Shown one piece after another: positions 24,704 through 32,225 of a stretch of DNA of 32,930 nt. The stretch is from assembly GCA_024638655.1 (NCBI GenBank), contig JAHEJW010000024.1, positions 3,106 through 36,035 of the forward strand, written 5' to 3'. Under the pieces are notes generated by a model that made no database searches, was not told the DNA's origin, and was given only the letters and a program-made list of their open reading frames with translations. Both the position numbers and the translations under genes were made by a program. The DNA is from a bacterium. Lineage in GTDB: Bacteria > Actinomycetota > Acidimicrobiia > Spongiisociales > ZC4RG35. The stretch's first letter is position 1, and every line of letters starts with the position of its first letter.

Positions 24704-25935
24704 TGCGACCCTCCTCCGGTCAACTCGACGATCTTCTCGGCACCATCCTTGAGACTGTCGGCGTTGACAACGTCGAGGCCGGAATCGGCGATTATCTGCT
24801 TGCCCAACTCCACGTTGGTGCCTTCCAACCTGACCACCAGCGGCACCTCCAATCCGACTCGCTGGATGGCCTCCACGATCCCATTGGCGATCACGTCGCA
24901 CCGCATGATCCCGCCGAAGATATTGACGAAGATGCCCTTCACGGCCGGGTCCTTGGTGATGATCTGGAAACCGGTGGTCACCTGATCGGCGGTGGCTCCG
25001 CCGCCGACGTCGAGGAAGTTGGCCGGCTCGGCGCCGGCGAGTTTGATCGTGTCCATGGTTGCCATGGCCAGACCGGCCCCGTTGACAAGACATCCAATCG
25101 TTCCATTGAGCTTGATATAGCTGAGGCCGGCGTTCTTGGCCTCCAGCTCGGCTGAGTCCTCTTCGGTCTCGTCGCGCATCTCGGCGATGTCCGGATGCCG
25201 GTAGAGGGCGTTGTCGTCGAACGTCATCTTGCCGTCGAGAGCCATGACCGATCCGTCTGTGGTCACGACGAGGGGGTTGATCTCGATGAGACTCGTATCC
25301 AGCTCACCGGCGGCCGCTGCCAGTGATTTCACGAACCTCTTGAAGTTCTTGGCTGCGTCAGCGCTGAGCTCGAGACCCATTGCGAGCTCGTTGGCCTGGA
25401 AGTCCGCCAGACCGATCGCCGGATCCACCTCGGCGCGGAGGATCTTCTCCGGTGTCTCCTCCGCCACCTTCTCGATCTCCATGCCCCCCTCGGTCGACGC
25501 CATGACGATGTTGCGCGAAAGCGCTCGATCGAGCAAGACGGCCAGATAGAGCTCCCGGTCGATGGAGATGCCCTGTTCGATGTAGAGCCGGCTGACCACC
25601 TTGCCCTCTTCACCGGTCTGAATGGTGACGAGTGTGCTTCCCAGCATCCTCTTTGCCAGCTCCCTGACCCTTTCCTCGGCGGCGCTGGGACCCCCGTCGA
25701 TGCCGTCGGTGATCACGTTGACGCCGTGGACGTCGGGATGCTCCTTGAAGGTGCCCTTCCCGCGTCCCCCGGCGTGGATCTGTGCCTTGACGACAACCAC
25801 CGGATTGCCCGACTCCTCGATGAGCGGGCGAACTGCGGCCACGGCCTCGTCGACCGACCTGGCTACCCGGCCCAGTGGAACAGAGATGCCCCTTGCGGCC
25901 ATGAGCTGTTTGGCCTGATGCTCGTGGATCTTCAA
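24700..25935 (-). CDS. sucC: Succinyl-CoA synthetase subunit beta
   Basis: A 411-residue ATP-grasp subunit. The N-terminal signature [19 protein letters not shown] is followed by [18 protein letters not shown] (nucleotide site), [11 protein letters not shown], and [20 protein letters not shown] with [13 protein letters not shown] (CoA-ligase domain). The start codon is TTG at 25935, preceded at good distance by AAAGGAAG; no nearby ATG would keep the conserved N-terminus. It overlaps sucD by four bases. A 25-base spacer separates it from the upstream cobalamin-binding gene, so all three are likely co-transcribed. Confidence 0.97.
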   Translation of the reverse strand: MKIHEHQAKQLMAARGISVPLGRVARSVDEAVAAVRPLIEESGNPVVVVKAQIHAGGRGKGTFKEHPDVHGVNVITDGIDGGPSAAEERVRELAKRMLGSTLVTIQTGEEGKVVSRLYIEQGISIDRELYLAVLLDRALSRNIVMASTEGGMEIEKVAEETPEKILRAEVDPAIGLADFQANELAMGLELSADAAKNFKRFVKSLAAAAGELDTSLIEINPLVVTTDGSVMALDGKMTFDDNALYRHPDIAEMRDETEEDSAELEAKNAGLSYIKLNGTIGCLVNGAGLAMATMDTIKLAGAEPANFLDVGGGATADQVTTGFQIITKDPAVKGIFVNIFGGIMRCDVIANGIVEAIQRVGLEVPLVVRLEGTNVELGKQIIADSGLDVVNADSLKDGAEKIVELTGGGSQ

Positions 25936-25960
25936 TTGCTTCCTTTCTGTGCGACCGAGT

Positions 25961-26356
25961 TCATACCCGCTCCGGAACGTTCTTCTCCACCCAGTCGGCG
26001 ATGTCGTCGAGCGGTGTGCCCGGCGTGAAGACGGCAGCGATCCCAGCCTCCCGCAACCGCGGTATGTCGGACTCCGGGATCACACCGCCGCCAAAGACCA
26101 GCACGTCATCGGCATCCCGCTGCACCAGCTCCTCGACTACTTGGGGAAACAGGGTGCGGTGAGCTCCGGAGAGAGACGAGAGCCCGATCGCGTCGACGTC
26201 TTCCTGTACCGCAGTCTCAGCGATCTGCGAGGGCGTCTGATGCAGACCGGAGTAGATCACCTCGAACCCGGCATCGCGAAGCGCACGGGCGATTACCTTC
26301 GCCCCTCGATCGTGGCCATCGAGACCGGGCTTGGCGATGAGGATTCGGCGTGGCAT
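25961..26356 (-). CDS. Stand-alone cobalamin-binding subunit, methylmalonyl-CoA mutase type
   Basis: A 131-residue protein corresponding to the C-terminal B12 domain of methylmalonyl-CoA mutase. The base-off/His-on motif DxHxxG is intact (DGHDRG, His15 as lower cobalt ligand), followed by the SLSGAH segment and [10 protein letters not shown], which bind the nucleotide tail. Such a small subunit pairs with a separate catalytic alpha subunit, which is not in the window. Placement just upstream of sucCD fits a propionate/methylmalonyl-CoA to succinyl-CoA to succinate route. It could alternatively serve a related acyl-CoA mutase (isobutyryl or ethylmalonyl type). Confidence 0.93.
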   Translation of the reverse strand: MPRRILIAKPGLDGHDRGAKVIARALRDAGFEVIYSGLHQTPSQIAETAVQEDVDAIGLSSLSGAHRTLFPQVVEELVQRDADDVLVFGGGVIPESDIPRLREAGIAAVFTPGTPLDDIADWVEKNVPERV

Positions 26357-26414
26357 TGACGGGGTCGGAGGCTAGTGGTCGTGTCCCGCCCGTCCTACCT
26401 GGCCCAACGGTCTG

Positions 26415-26855
26415 TCAGCGTCCGGCCTCGGCTTCTTCGAGCCAACCAACCGTCTCCCTTATCCGCGCCACCAGAACGCGGATTATCTCCATGGCAACTT
26501 CGGGATGGTTCTTCAACACGACTTGAAACTGATAGCCGGCCAGGAAGAGGCCTTGCCCCGGCCGGGTAGCCACCACATCGACCATGTGTGGTGCTCCATC
26601 GAGCAGAGACATGTCGCCGACGTAATCCCCCGGACCGAGGACTTTGAAGAGCCTATCTCCACGACGGACCTCCATTTCCCCTTCGACGAGGAGCAACAAT
26701 CCATCGTTGGGGGAACCTTCAGTAGCGATGGTGTCGCCACTTTGGAACTGCTTCTCGATCGTATGGTCTGCCAACGCATCGAGGACCTCTGGCGCCAGAC
26801 GTGCAAACAAGGGCACCTGTCGCAGGGCAGCCGCAATTGAACTCGCATCGCTCAT
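26415..26855 (-). CDS. Stand-alone cyclic-nucleotide-binding domain protein
   Basis: A 146-residue protein made of one CRP-type cyclic-nucleotide-binding beta-barrel (FQSGDTIATEGSPNDGLLLL, VEGEMEVRR, GPGDYVGDMSLLDGAPHMVDV) and a C-terminal helix ending in EEAEAGR. The phosphate-binding cassette reads GDMSLLDGAPHMVDV, lacking the usual Arg of the R-x-A/S motif, so cAMP affinity is uncertain. No DNA-binding helix-turn-helix follows. The ATG at 26853-26855 is chosen because the upstream extension of the frame covers the divergent transaldolase promoter and gene start. It could relay a signal from the class III cyclase at 19541-23035. Confidence 0.85.
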   Translation of the reverse strand: MSDASSIAAALRQVPLFARLAPEVLDALADHTIEKQFQSGDTIATEGSPNDGLLLLVEGEMEVRRGDRLFKVLGPGDYVGDMSLLDGAPHMVDVVATRPGQGLFLAGYQFQVVLKNHPEVAMEIIRVLVARIRETVGWLEEAEAGR

Positions 26856-26949
26856 GTGAAGAACTCCCCAGGCGAAGCTAGCAAGCACGATCGGCAGCTG
26901 TCGGGTCATGTGTGCCACCAAGGCCCGTCGGGTACGTACCCTTACGGAC

Positions 26950-28047
26950 ATGCCCAAATCGAACCTCCATGGACTGTCAAACGCAGGCGTCAGCGTTTGG
27001 TCAGACCAAATCTCCAGAAACATGCTCGACTCCGGGGAACTGGCCCGTCGCATCGAGCACGACGCAGTCAGCGGTGTGACTTCCAACCCGACGATATTCG
27101 CCAAGGCGATCGTCGGATCTTCCGACTACGACGATCAGCTGCAGGAGCTCAAATCGGCCGGGACCCCAACGGAAGAGATCGTCAAGACGATGATGGCCGA
27201 CGACATCAAACGAGCCTGCGACGTGCTCGCCGTGGTTTATCGAGAAGCCAAAGGGATGGACGGGTTTGTCTCGGTCGAGGTTTCGCCTCTGCTCGCCGAC
27301 GACACAGAGGCAACGGTCGCCGAGGCCCGGGATTGGGTTAAACAGATCAACCGACCCAACCTCCTGGTCAAAGTGCCGGCGACGCCAGAGGGGATCCCGG
27401 CCATCCGGCGGTTGATCGGTGAAGGCATCTCCATCAACGTGACGCTGATCTTCTCCCTCGAGAGATACGAGGAAGTCATGGACGCCTACATGTCCGGGCT
27501 CGAGGACTTCGCAGCAACGGGCGGCGACCTCGGAACTGTTTCGTCAGTCGCTTCGTTCTTCGTTTCCCGTTTCGACACTGAGGTCGACAAGCGTCTCGAG
27601 GCCAGCGGCACCGAGGAGGCACTCGCCTTGCGCGGAGAGACGGCGGTGGCCAACGCTCGCGTCGCCTACGGCCGGTTCCTCGAGGCCTTCAACTCGAGGC
27701 GGTTTGAAGTGTTGGCCTCGCAGGGGGCTCATCCGCAACGCCCCCTCTGGGCATCGACCTCGACCAAGAACCCGGCCTACGACGATCTTCTCTACGTCGA
27801 GGAGCTGGTCGTTCCCCGCACGGTCAACACGATGCCGTTGGAGACCATCGACGCCTATCAGGACCATGGTGATCCGAATCCGTCTCCGTTCGACGCCGGC
27901 GACATCGAGGAGGCTCGCCGAACACTTGACCGGATGGCCGAAGTCGGTGTCGACTACGACGACGTGGTGCAAACTCTCGAAGACGAGGGTGTTGAGAAGT
28001 TCGCCGACAGCTGGAAGGAGCTGCTCGAAGGCGTCGAGAACGTCTGA
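26950..28047 (+). CDS. tal: Transaldolase
   Basis: A 365-residue enzyme of the actinobacterial/plant-type transaldolase group, moving a dihydroxyacetone unit in the non-oxidative pentose phosphate pathway. The N-terminal GVTSNPTIFAKA signature is present, and the Schiff-base lysine is Lys141 in NLLVKVPATPEG. The late STKNPAYDDLLYVEEL and GPNTVNTMP-like (here PRTVNTMPLET) segments match the family. The ATG at 26950 is preferred over upstream in-frame starts because the protein's conserved NLHGLSNAGVSVW begins there. No transketolase or glucose-6-phosphate dehydrogenase neighbours are in the window. Confidence 0.96.
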   Translation: MPKSNLHGLSNAGVSVWSDQISRNMLDSGELARRIEHDAVSGVTSNPTIFAKAIVGSSDYDDQLQELKSAGTPTEEIVKTMMADDIKRACDVLAVVYREAKGMDGFVSVEVSPLLADDTEATVAEARDWVKQINRPNLLVKVPATPEGIPAIRRLIGEGISINVTLIFSLERYEEVMDAYMSGLEDFAATGGDLGTVSSVASFFVSRFDTEVDKRLEASGTEEALALRGETAVANARVAYGRFLEAFNSRRFEVLASQGAHPQRPLWASTSTKNPAYDDLLYVEELVVPRTVNTMPLETIDAYQDHGDPNPSPFDAGDIEEARRTLDRMAEVGVDYDDVVQTLEDEGVEKFADSWKELLEGVENV

Positions 28048-28234
28048 CCGGCACAGTGCCCGGACCCCCTGTCTAGCGGTTCTAACTCTGGGTGCCAATC
28101 GAGGACCTTCGGCCCTAGCCCGGTTCTCGCCTCACGATAAGTTCGAGCCGAGTGGTCGAATCGGCCACGCCGGATTCGTGTCTGTTCGTGTCGGTTCGCC
28201 AGCCAAGTCGATGGACTGAAGGAGGCGGCGGGGC

Positions 28235-30037
28235 ATGGGCACCCGCGGGGATAGGGCCGAGATCAGACGCGCGCGAGTCCGGCGTGGCCGGAGCCGCTTG
28301 GTCTCCTCGCCGCGCATTCTCGTTGTTGTCTTCGTCACGACTCTCTCGATGGGCGTGGTGTTCGCCCACTGGTCTTCGGAAACTGGCGCAGCGATGGAGT
28401 TGGCGACGGGGGACGTCGCTCTGAACGTAACCGGGGATCTGACGTTCGACTTCCCTGGTTGCGCGCCGGGCAATGAATCGACCACATGCGACAAGTTCGA
28501 AGGCAGCGACATCGGCACTTCGGACATATCGCATTCCGCAGACGGTGCGACATTCACCATCACGGGCTGGGTATACAAGGGCGGCGACTCATCTGAGCCA
28601 GTGGGGTTCTATTACACGATCACTGGTGGCACCGTCGACATCGTCGTCAAGTCAGGCAGGAACCTGGACCCGGCGACCCTTCCCGAGGGCTCGGGATACT
28701 GGCTGAACCCCGCCTGCGAGGGCGACCCTGGGCCTGGCAAAGCCGTCACATGCACACCCAAGAACACCAATTCCGTCTCGAACATCGAGTTCTGTGTCAA
28801 GGTTTCGACCCCACCCACATGTCTGCCGCTCATGCGATCAGTGGTGGCGTCCAACGTCGGTTCGATCCCGTTTGACCTGAACCTGTCGCTGATCGGCCCG
28901 GAAGGTGACGGGTCGGACTATTGCGGGGTCTTCGATCTGACGATTCAGAGGGTGATCGACGGCAGTCCTGCTGATCCTCCCCAATACGAGGGACCGCTAT
29001 GCGATCCGATCGGCGCGCCCTTCTCCCTTTCGGAACAGATCGATCCCGGCGGCTCGGAGGTCTACAAGCTGACCTTGGCCTTTGCAGAACCCACTTCCGA
29101 CTTCAACGGGACTACGGGCGGTTTCACGGTCAGGTTCCAGGCCACCCAATGGAATCAGGCCGGTGGCTGGGCGGATCTGGTCGATCTACCAATGGCCATC
29201 TCGGTGGGTGCTGCCCCACCGTCGAGTGTGAGCTCGGAGACCATCTCGCCAGTGACCTCTGCTCGGATCGTGACACAGACCGTGGCGGCTTTGGTCAACT
29301 CTGCGCTCCCCGCGGTCATCGATGTCCTCGGGCGCTCTGAGGTGACCATCACCTCTTGGGCACTCGATCCGTCGGATCCTTCAGCGGTTCTCGGCTTCGA
29401 GTTCACCGTGAAGGGCGATCCCGTCTACGTGGAGGTCCAGCGTGGAGCCCTGGGCTGGGTCGATGAGCGGTGGGAAGAGGAGAATCCACATGTCTGGCAC
29501 GACCCGTACGGGGTGGACTCTCCCGAAGCGAGGCCGATCACTTACATCGAATTCGCACCGGTGCCACTTCCCGAGGAGATCGCAGCCGAAGAGCTTCCGG
29601 CGGAGAAGCCGCCGGCCGAAGAAGCCCCGGCGGAGGAGCCGCCAGCTCCCGATCCAGCCGCGCTGAGCGGCATCGTCTGGCTCGACGAAGACGGCGACGG
29701 GGTGCGTGCGAGCACCGAGTCGGGTATGGCCGGTGTCGTGGTCCGTCTACTGGCCGATGGTGTCGTGGTGGCGACCATGACCACCGATGCCGGCGGGTCG
29801 TACAGCTTCCTCGACCTCGGCCCGGGCGATTACACGGTGGAGATCGAGGCGCCCACAGGTTACGTGTTCGCAGCCAGCGGTCAGGGCGGGGACCCGGCGT
29901 TGGACAGCGACGTTGCGCCGGATCCGGGCGACGGTCCGCAGACAGGACTTGCAGCGGTGTCCCTGAGTCCCGGAGCCAACTCTGGGATCGCCGACGCAGG
30001 GCTCAACTCGGCGACGACCGGGGGCAATGGGTCATGA
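28235..30037 (+). CDS. Exported SipW-type surface protein with C-terminal SdrD-B-like domain
   Basis: A 600-residue secreted protein. A basic N-terminus (residues 8-27) precedes a hydrophobic core and a SipW-like boundary FAHWSSETG (43-51). The exported region, about residues 52-315, is beta-rich, has eight cysteines, and contains the motif QWNQ at 305-308. A second beta region follows (about 335-445). A Pro/Glu/Ala linker (about 450-474, repeated PAEEP-like units) leads to an SdrD-B/Cna-like domain (about 477-590) with a DEDGDG calcium-binding-like loop. There is no sortase motif and no C-terminal helix. GGAGG lies nine bases before the ATG. Likely a fibre or adhesin component; specific function unknown. 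Confidence 0.82.
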   Translation: MGTRGDRAEIRRARVRRGRSRLVSSPRILVVVFVTTLSMGVVFAHWSSETGAAMELATGDVALNVTGDLTFDFPGCAPGNESTTCDKFEGSDIGTSDISHSADGATFTITGWVYKGGDSSEPVGFYYTITGGTVDIVVKSGRNLDPATLPEGSGYWLNPACEGDPGPGKAVTCTPKNTNSVSNIEFCVKVSTPPTCLPLMRSVVASNVGSIPFDLNLSLIGPEGDGSDYCGVFDLTIQRVIDGSPADPPQYEGPLCDPIGAPFSLSEQIDPGGSEVYKLTLAFAEPTSDFNGTTGGFTVRFQATQWNQAGGWADLVDLPMAISVGAAPPSSVSSETISPVTSARIVTQTVAALVNSALPAVIDVLGRSEVTITSWALDPSDPSAVLGFEFTVKGDPVYVEVQRGALGWVDERWEEENPHVWHDPYGVDSPEARPITYIEFAPVPLPEEIAAEELPAEKPPAEEAPAEEPPAPDPAALSGIVWLDEDGDGVRASTESGMAGVVVRLLADGVVVATMTTDAGGSYSFLDLGPGDYTVEIEAPTGYVFAASGQGGDPALDSDVAPDPGDGPQTGLAAVSLSPGANSGIADAGLNSATTGGNGS

Positions 30038-30101
30038 AGGGGTTTCTACGTGACAACAGAAGGGAGAGACATACGAGACGGAATCAGTGAGGGATAGGAG
30101 T

Positions 30102-30141
30102 GCGGCAATCGGGGAGCCGCCAAGAGGGCCGAAGACCCTCT
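30102..30141 (+). other. Two hairpins in the leader of the second SipW-type gene
   Basis: Between the first and second SipW-type genes, a five-base-pair stem (30102-30106 with 30116-30120) is followed by a perfect six-base-pair stem (30123-30128 with 30136-30141). The second ends eight bases before the GGAGG ribosome-binding site at 30149-30153. They may tune translation or processing. No known riboswitch consensus is visible. Confidence 0.4.
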
Positions 30142-30157
30142 GAGCACTGGAGGAAAA

Positions 30158-30988
30158 GTGAAAATATTCAGAAAACGAGGCACCCGTTCGAGTGTCGCGC
30201 TGTTCTCGGTAGCAGCGCTGGCCTTGGCAATGACGGGGATCCTCTACGCGCATTGGACCGACACGCTGGAGGCCCATGGGGTTGTGGAGACCGGTTCCAT
30301 CGACCCGCAGTGGACCCTCGAAGGGACCAGTGACGATGGCGTACTCAACTATGACGGGGACAGCGAACCGAGGCTGAGCCCGGACCTGGACCTCTGGGAC
30401 GACGATCCCCCGGAGCCTCAGACCAGCAGCGGCGATCAGACCTTGATCAACGGTGACTTACTCAACCTTTCCAAGGACGTGGCGAGGTGTACAGCCGAAC
30501 TTGCCGAGGACGAAGCCGGTGATGAGAACGACGCTCTGTTCATGACAATCGAGAACGGATATCCCAGCTACTACTGCCTGGTCAAGGCTGATCTGCACAA
30601 CTTCGGAAGTGTCCCGGTCAAGCTGCAAGGGATCGAGTGGGTGGCGATGAAGACCTTCGACGGTGTAGCGACTGATGTCGAAATATTCGAAGGGCCGACC
30701 CCCGATGGGTTCCAGTACTTCATCGACGCGGCACCCGATATGGACACCGATGTCGACCTGGAGTTCAGCTGGACGATCACCGATGACCTCGGGGACGATG
30801 TACTCCTCGATTGCGGCTATCAGCTGGATCCTGGTGAGGAGTTCAGTGTGTTCGTTGACGCTGAGTTCCATATAGATCAGGACGCAATGCAGGATGCCTT
30901 GTACGAGATCTGGATCGCCTACGAGTGGGTGAACTGGAACGAGTACGACGAATCGCTGTGCGAGCCCGCCATACTCGACCTCAGCTGA
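30158..30988 (+). CDS. SipW-type (TasA/CalY-like) exported protein
   Basis: A 276-residue exported protein. It has a SipW-like N-terminus: basic start, hydrophobic core to residue 31, then AHWTDTLEAHGVVETGSID (31-49). This resembles the Trp-[ST]-x-Thr-Leu...Thr-Gly pattern of TasA/camelysin-like proteins. The mature part is acidic and beta-rich with four cysteines (in ARCTAE, YYCLV, LLDCGY, SLCEP), and ends in a VNWNEYDESLC segment. The start is GTG at 30158 with GGAGG just upstream. It is paralogous to the next gene, 11 bases downstream. It is predicted to be surface-exposed, possibly fibre-forming; this is inference from the signal type. Confidence 0.82.
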   Translation: MKIFRKRGTRSSVALFSVAALALAMTGILYAHWTDTLEAHGVVETGSIDPQWTLEGTSDDGVLNYDGDSEPRLSPDLDLWDDDPPEPQTSSGDQTLINGDLLNLSKDVARCTAELAEDEAGDENDALFMTIENGYPSYYCLVKADLHNFGSVPVKLQGIEWVAMKTFDGVATDVEIFEGPTPDGFQYFIDAAPDMDTDVDLEFSWTITDDLGDDVLLDCGYQLDPGEEFSVFVDAEFHIDQDAMQDALYEIWIAYEWVNWNEYDESLCEPAILDLS

Positions 30989-30999
30989 GGGGAGGCGAA

Positions 31000-31773
31000 A
31001 TGAAGAGATTCGCCAAACCACAGGCTGTATTGCTCTCGGTGAGCATGGTCACTTTGGCATTGGCCGGTGTCCTCTACGGGCATTGGACTGACACTTTGGA
31101 GGCCCATGCGGTTGTCGATACCGGGGAGATCAAGGCTGGATGGATCACCGTAAGGTGTGTTGAATCCACGTTCCCAGGGGTTCAAGTAACCCCCGGACCT
31201 GGTGGTGGTGACATCACGGCCACCGAACCGGGATTCGTCGCTCCTCCTGAGTGGAGTGGCCCAACTCCAGACGAGAGCACAGCTGGCACTCCCTTCTGGG
31301 TATGGGAGACCAACAAGAACGTTGCACATCGGGCGGTACCTGCATTCCTCGATGACAACAGGACGGTCGAGTTGATGTGGTTCAACACCTATCCCAGTTT
31401 CACGGGAGACTGCGAGATGGAGTTTCGTAATACCGGGACTCTGCCAATCGCGGTCCCTTACCTGGTGATCATGCCGGGTGAAGAGACCACTCTGGCCAGC
31501 GATATTTTCGCCGACGACGGTGAGATCTGGATCGATTGGAGCAGTGGCACCCCACCCAATCTCCAAATCGACCCCGGCGAGAGAGAAACCGCCAGTCTGA
31601 AGCTGCATGTCGAGCAGAGTGCCGAGCAGGACCGCACCGGGGACGGCGCCTACACCTTCTTGGTGCAGGTCTGCTACCACAACTGGAACGAGCCGACCGA
31701 CGTCGAAGACGACGTCTGCGATCTATATGAAGAGGGTGACGGGAAGATCGTCATCCCGGACCCATTTAGCTAG
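31000..31773 (+). CDS. SipW-type (TasA/CalY-like) exported protein, paralogue
   Basis: A 257-residue exported protein whose N-terminus closely matches the preceding gene (LYGHWTDTLEAHAVVDTGEI at residues 25-44 versus LYAHWTDTLEAHGVVETGSI). The mature part is acidic and beta-rich, with four cysteines and a C-terminal YHNWNEPTDVEDDVC segment that again mirrors its neighbour, while the middle has diverged strongly. GGAGG (30991-30995) precedes the ATG by four bases; the gene begins 11 bases after the previous stop, so the two are one operon. It is followed by a strong hairpin terminator. No C-terminal anchor is present. Confidence 0.82.
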   Translation: MKRFAKPQAVLLSVSMVTLALAGVLYGHWTDTLEAHAVVDTGEIKAGWITVRCVESTFPGVQVTPGPGGGDITATEPGFVAPPEWSGPTPDESTAGTPFWVWETNKNVAHRAVPAFLDDNRTVELMWFNTYPSFTGDCEMEFRNTGTLPIAVPYLVIMPGEETTLASDIFADDGEIWIDWSSGTPPNLQIDPGERETASLKLHVEQSAEQDRTGDGAYTFLVQVCYHNWNEPTDVEDDVCDLYEEGDGKIVIPDPFS

Positions 31774-31797
31774 GAAGCAATACTGACTGGCCAAGAG

Positions 31798-31836
31798 TCG
31801 AGGACTGGTGGGCATCAGAAACCCGCCAGTCCTCGA
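31798..31836 (+). terminator. Strong stem-loop after the SipW-type genes
   Basis: A 15-base-pair stem (31798-31812 with 31822-31836, one G-U wobble) and a nine-base loop, 24 bases after the stop of the last SipW-type gene. No long U-run follows, as is common in GC-rich actinobacteria. It most likely ends the surface-protein transcript or stabilises its 3' end. Confidence 0.75.
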
Positions 31837-32047
31837 TTCACTCTGCGCGGACCGCTCCTCAGCTAGCTCAGAGTCCTCTGCTTCTTTGAGCTGATCCATC
31901 GGTAGCATCTGCGGCCCGTGACCACCATTAAGTCTTCTTTGTGACCCGGGCAGGTTCGCAACGAACGAAGCGAAAGGACACTCCTACCGACGCAGGCACT
32001 GGGCCACCGCAATCATCAGTGTGGAGGCGGCTAAAGATCATTCTGTT

Positions 32048-32107
32048 CGCCGGCCATGTAGGCAGACATGGTCGGCGCCGGCCACTATTCCCCGGCTCCT
32101 ACCGGGG
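32048..32107 (+). other. Tandem hairpins, candidate regulatory RNA or leader
   Basis: Two consecutive stems: 32048-32059 pairs with 32066-32077 (12 base pairs, six-base loop), and 32090-32095 pairs with 32102-32107 (six base pairs, all G-C). They lie about 120-180 bases before the most likely start of the signal peptidase. They could be a leader structure, a processing site or part of a small RNA. They match no family I know. Confidence 0.4.
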
Positions 32108-32225
32108 CCGTCACGCGCACGGCAAGGCTCTTCGAGCCGCGACCCAACCATTCGAGGTCGCCGCGCCGCCAGTCTCGATTAGTGGGGCGGGAGATCAGCT
32201 AGGCGCCACCGGACTGGCCTTGGGG

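Larger units (their letters stand above)
31774..32225 (+). other. Non-coding, structured spacer before the signal peptidase gene
   Basis: About 450 bases without a convincing gene. It holds the terminator-like stem at 31798-31836, a 12-base-pair stem at 32048-32077 (loop AGGCAG, one G-U pair) and a perfect six-base-pair stem at 32090-32107. The reading frame of the downstream signal peptidase stays open back to 31932 with GTG codons at 31941 and 32019. That upstream part, however, is Arg/His-rich with relaxed third-position GC and no ribosome-binding site, so I regard it as untranslated. I see no tRNA or recognised RNA family here. Confidence 0.5.

Noticed and set aside
24704..25093. N-terminal extension of sucD into sucC.
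   Set aside because: The extension is Arg-rich shadow sequence of sucC; the conserved CoA-binding domain starts at the ATG at 24703.
26856..27104. Longer start for the cyclic-nucleotide-binding protein.
   Set aside because: It would overlap the divergent transaldolase gene; the domain is complete from the ATG at 26855.
28048..28234. Possible riboswitch in the 187-base leader of the surface-protein locus, including a seven-base-pair hairpin at 28152-28168.
   Set aside because: I compared it by eye with cyclic-di-GMP, cyclic-di-AMP and cobalamin riboswitch cores and found none of their conserved blocks; a single short hairpin is weak evidence.
31941..32225. N-terminal extension of the signal peptidase from GTG at 31941 or 32019.
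   Set aside because: The stretch is Arg/His-rich, hydrophilic, carries strong RNA stems and lacks a ribosome-binding site. It is not fully excluded because the first helix from 32226 is short.
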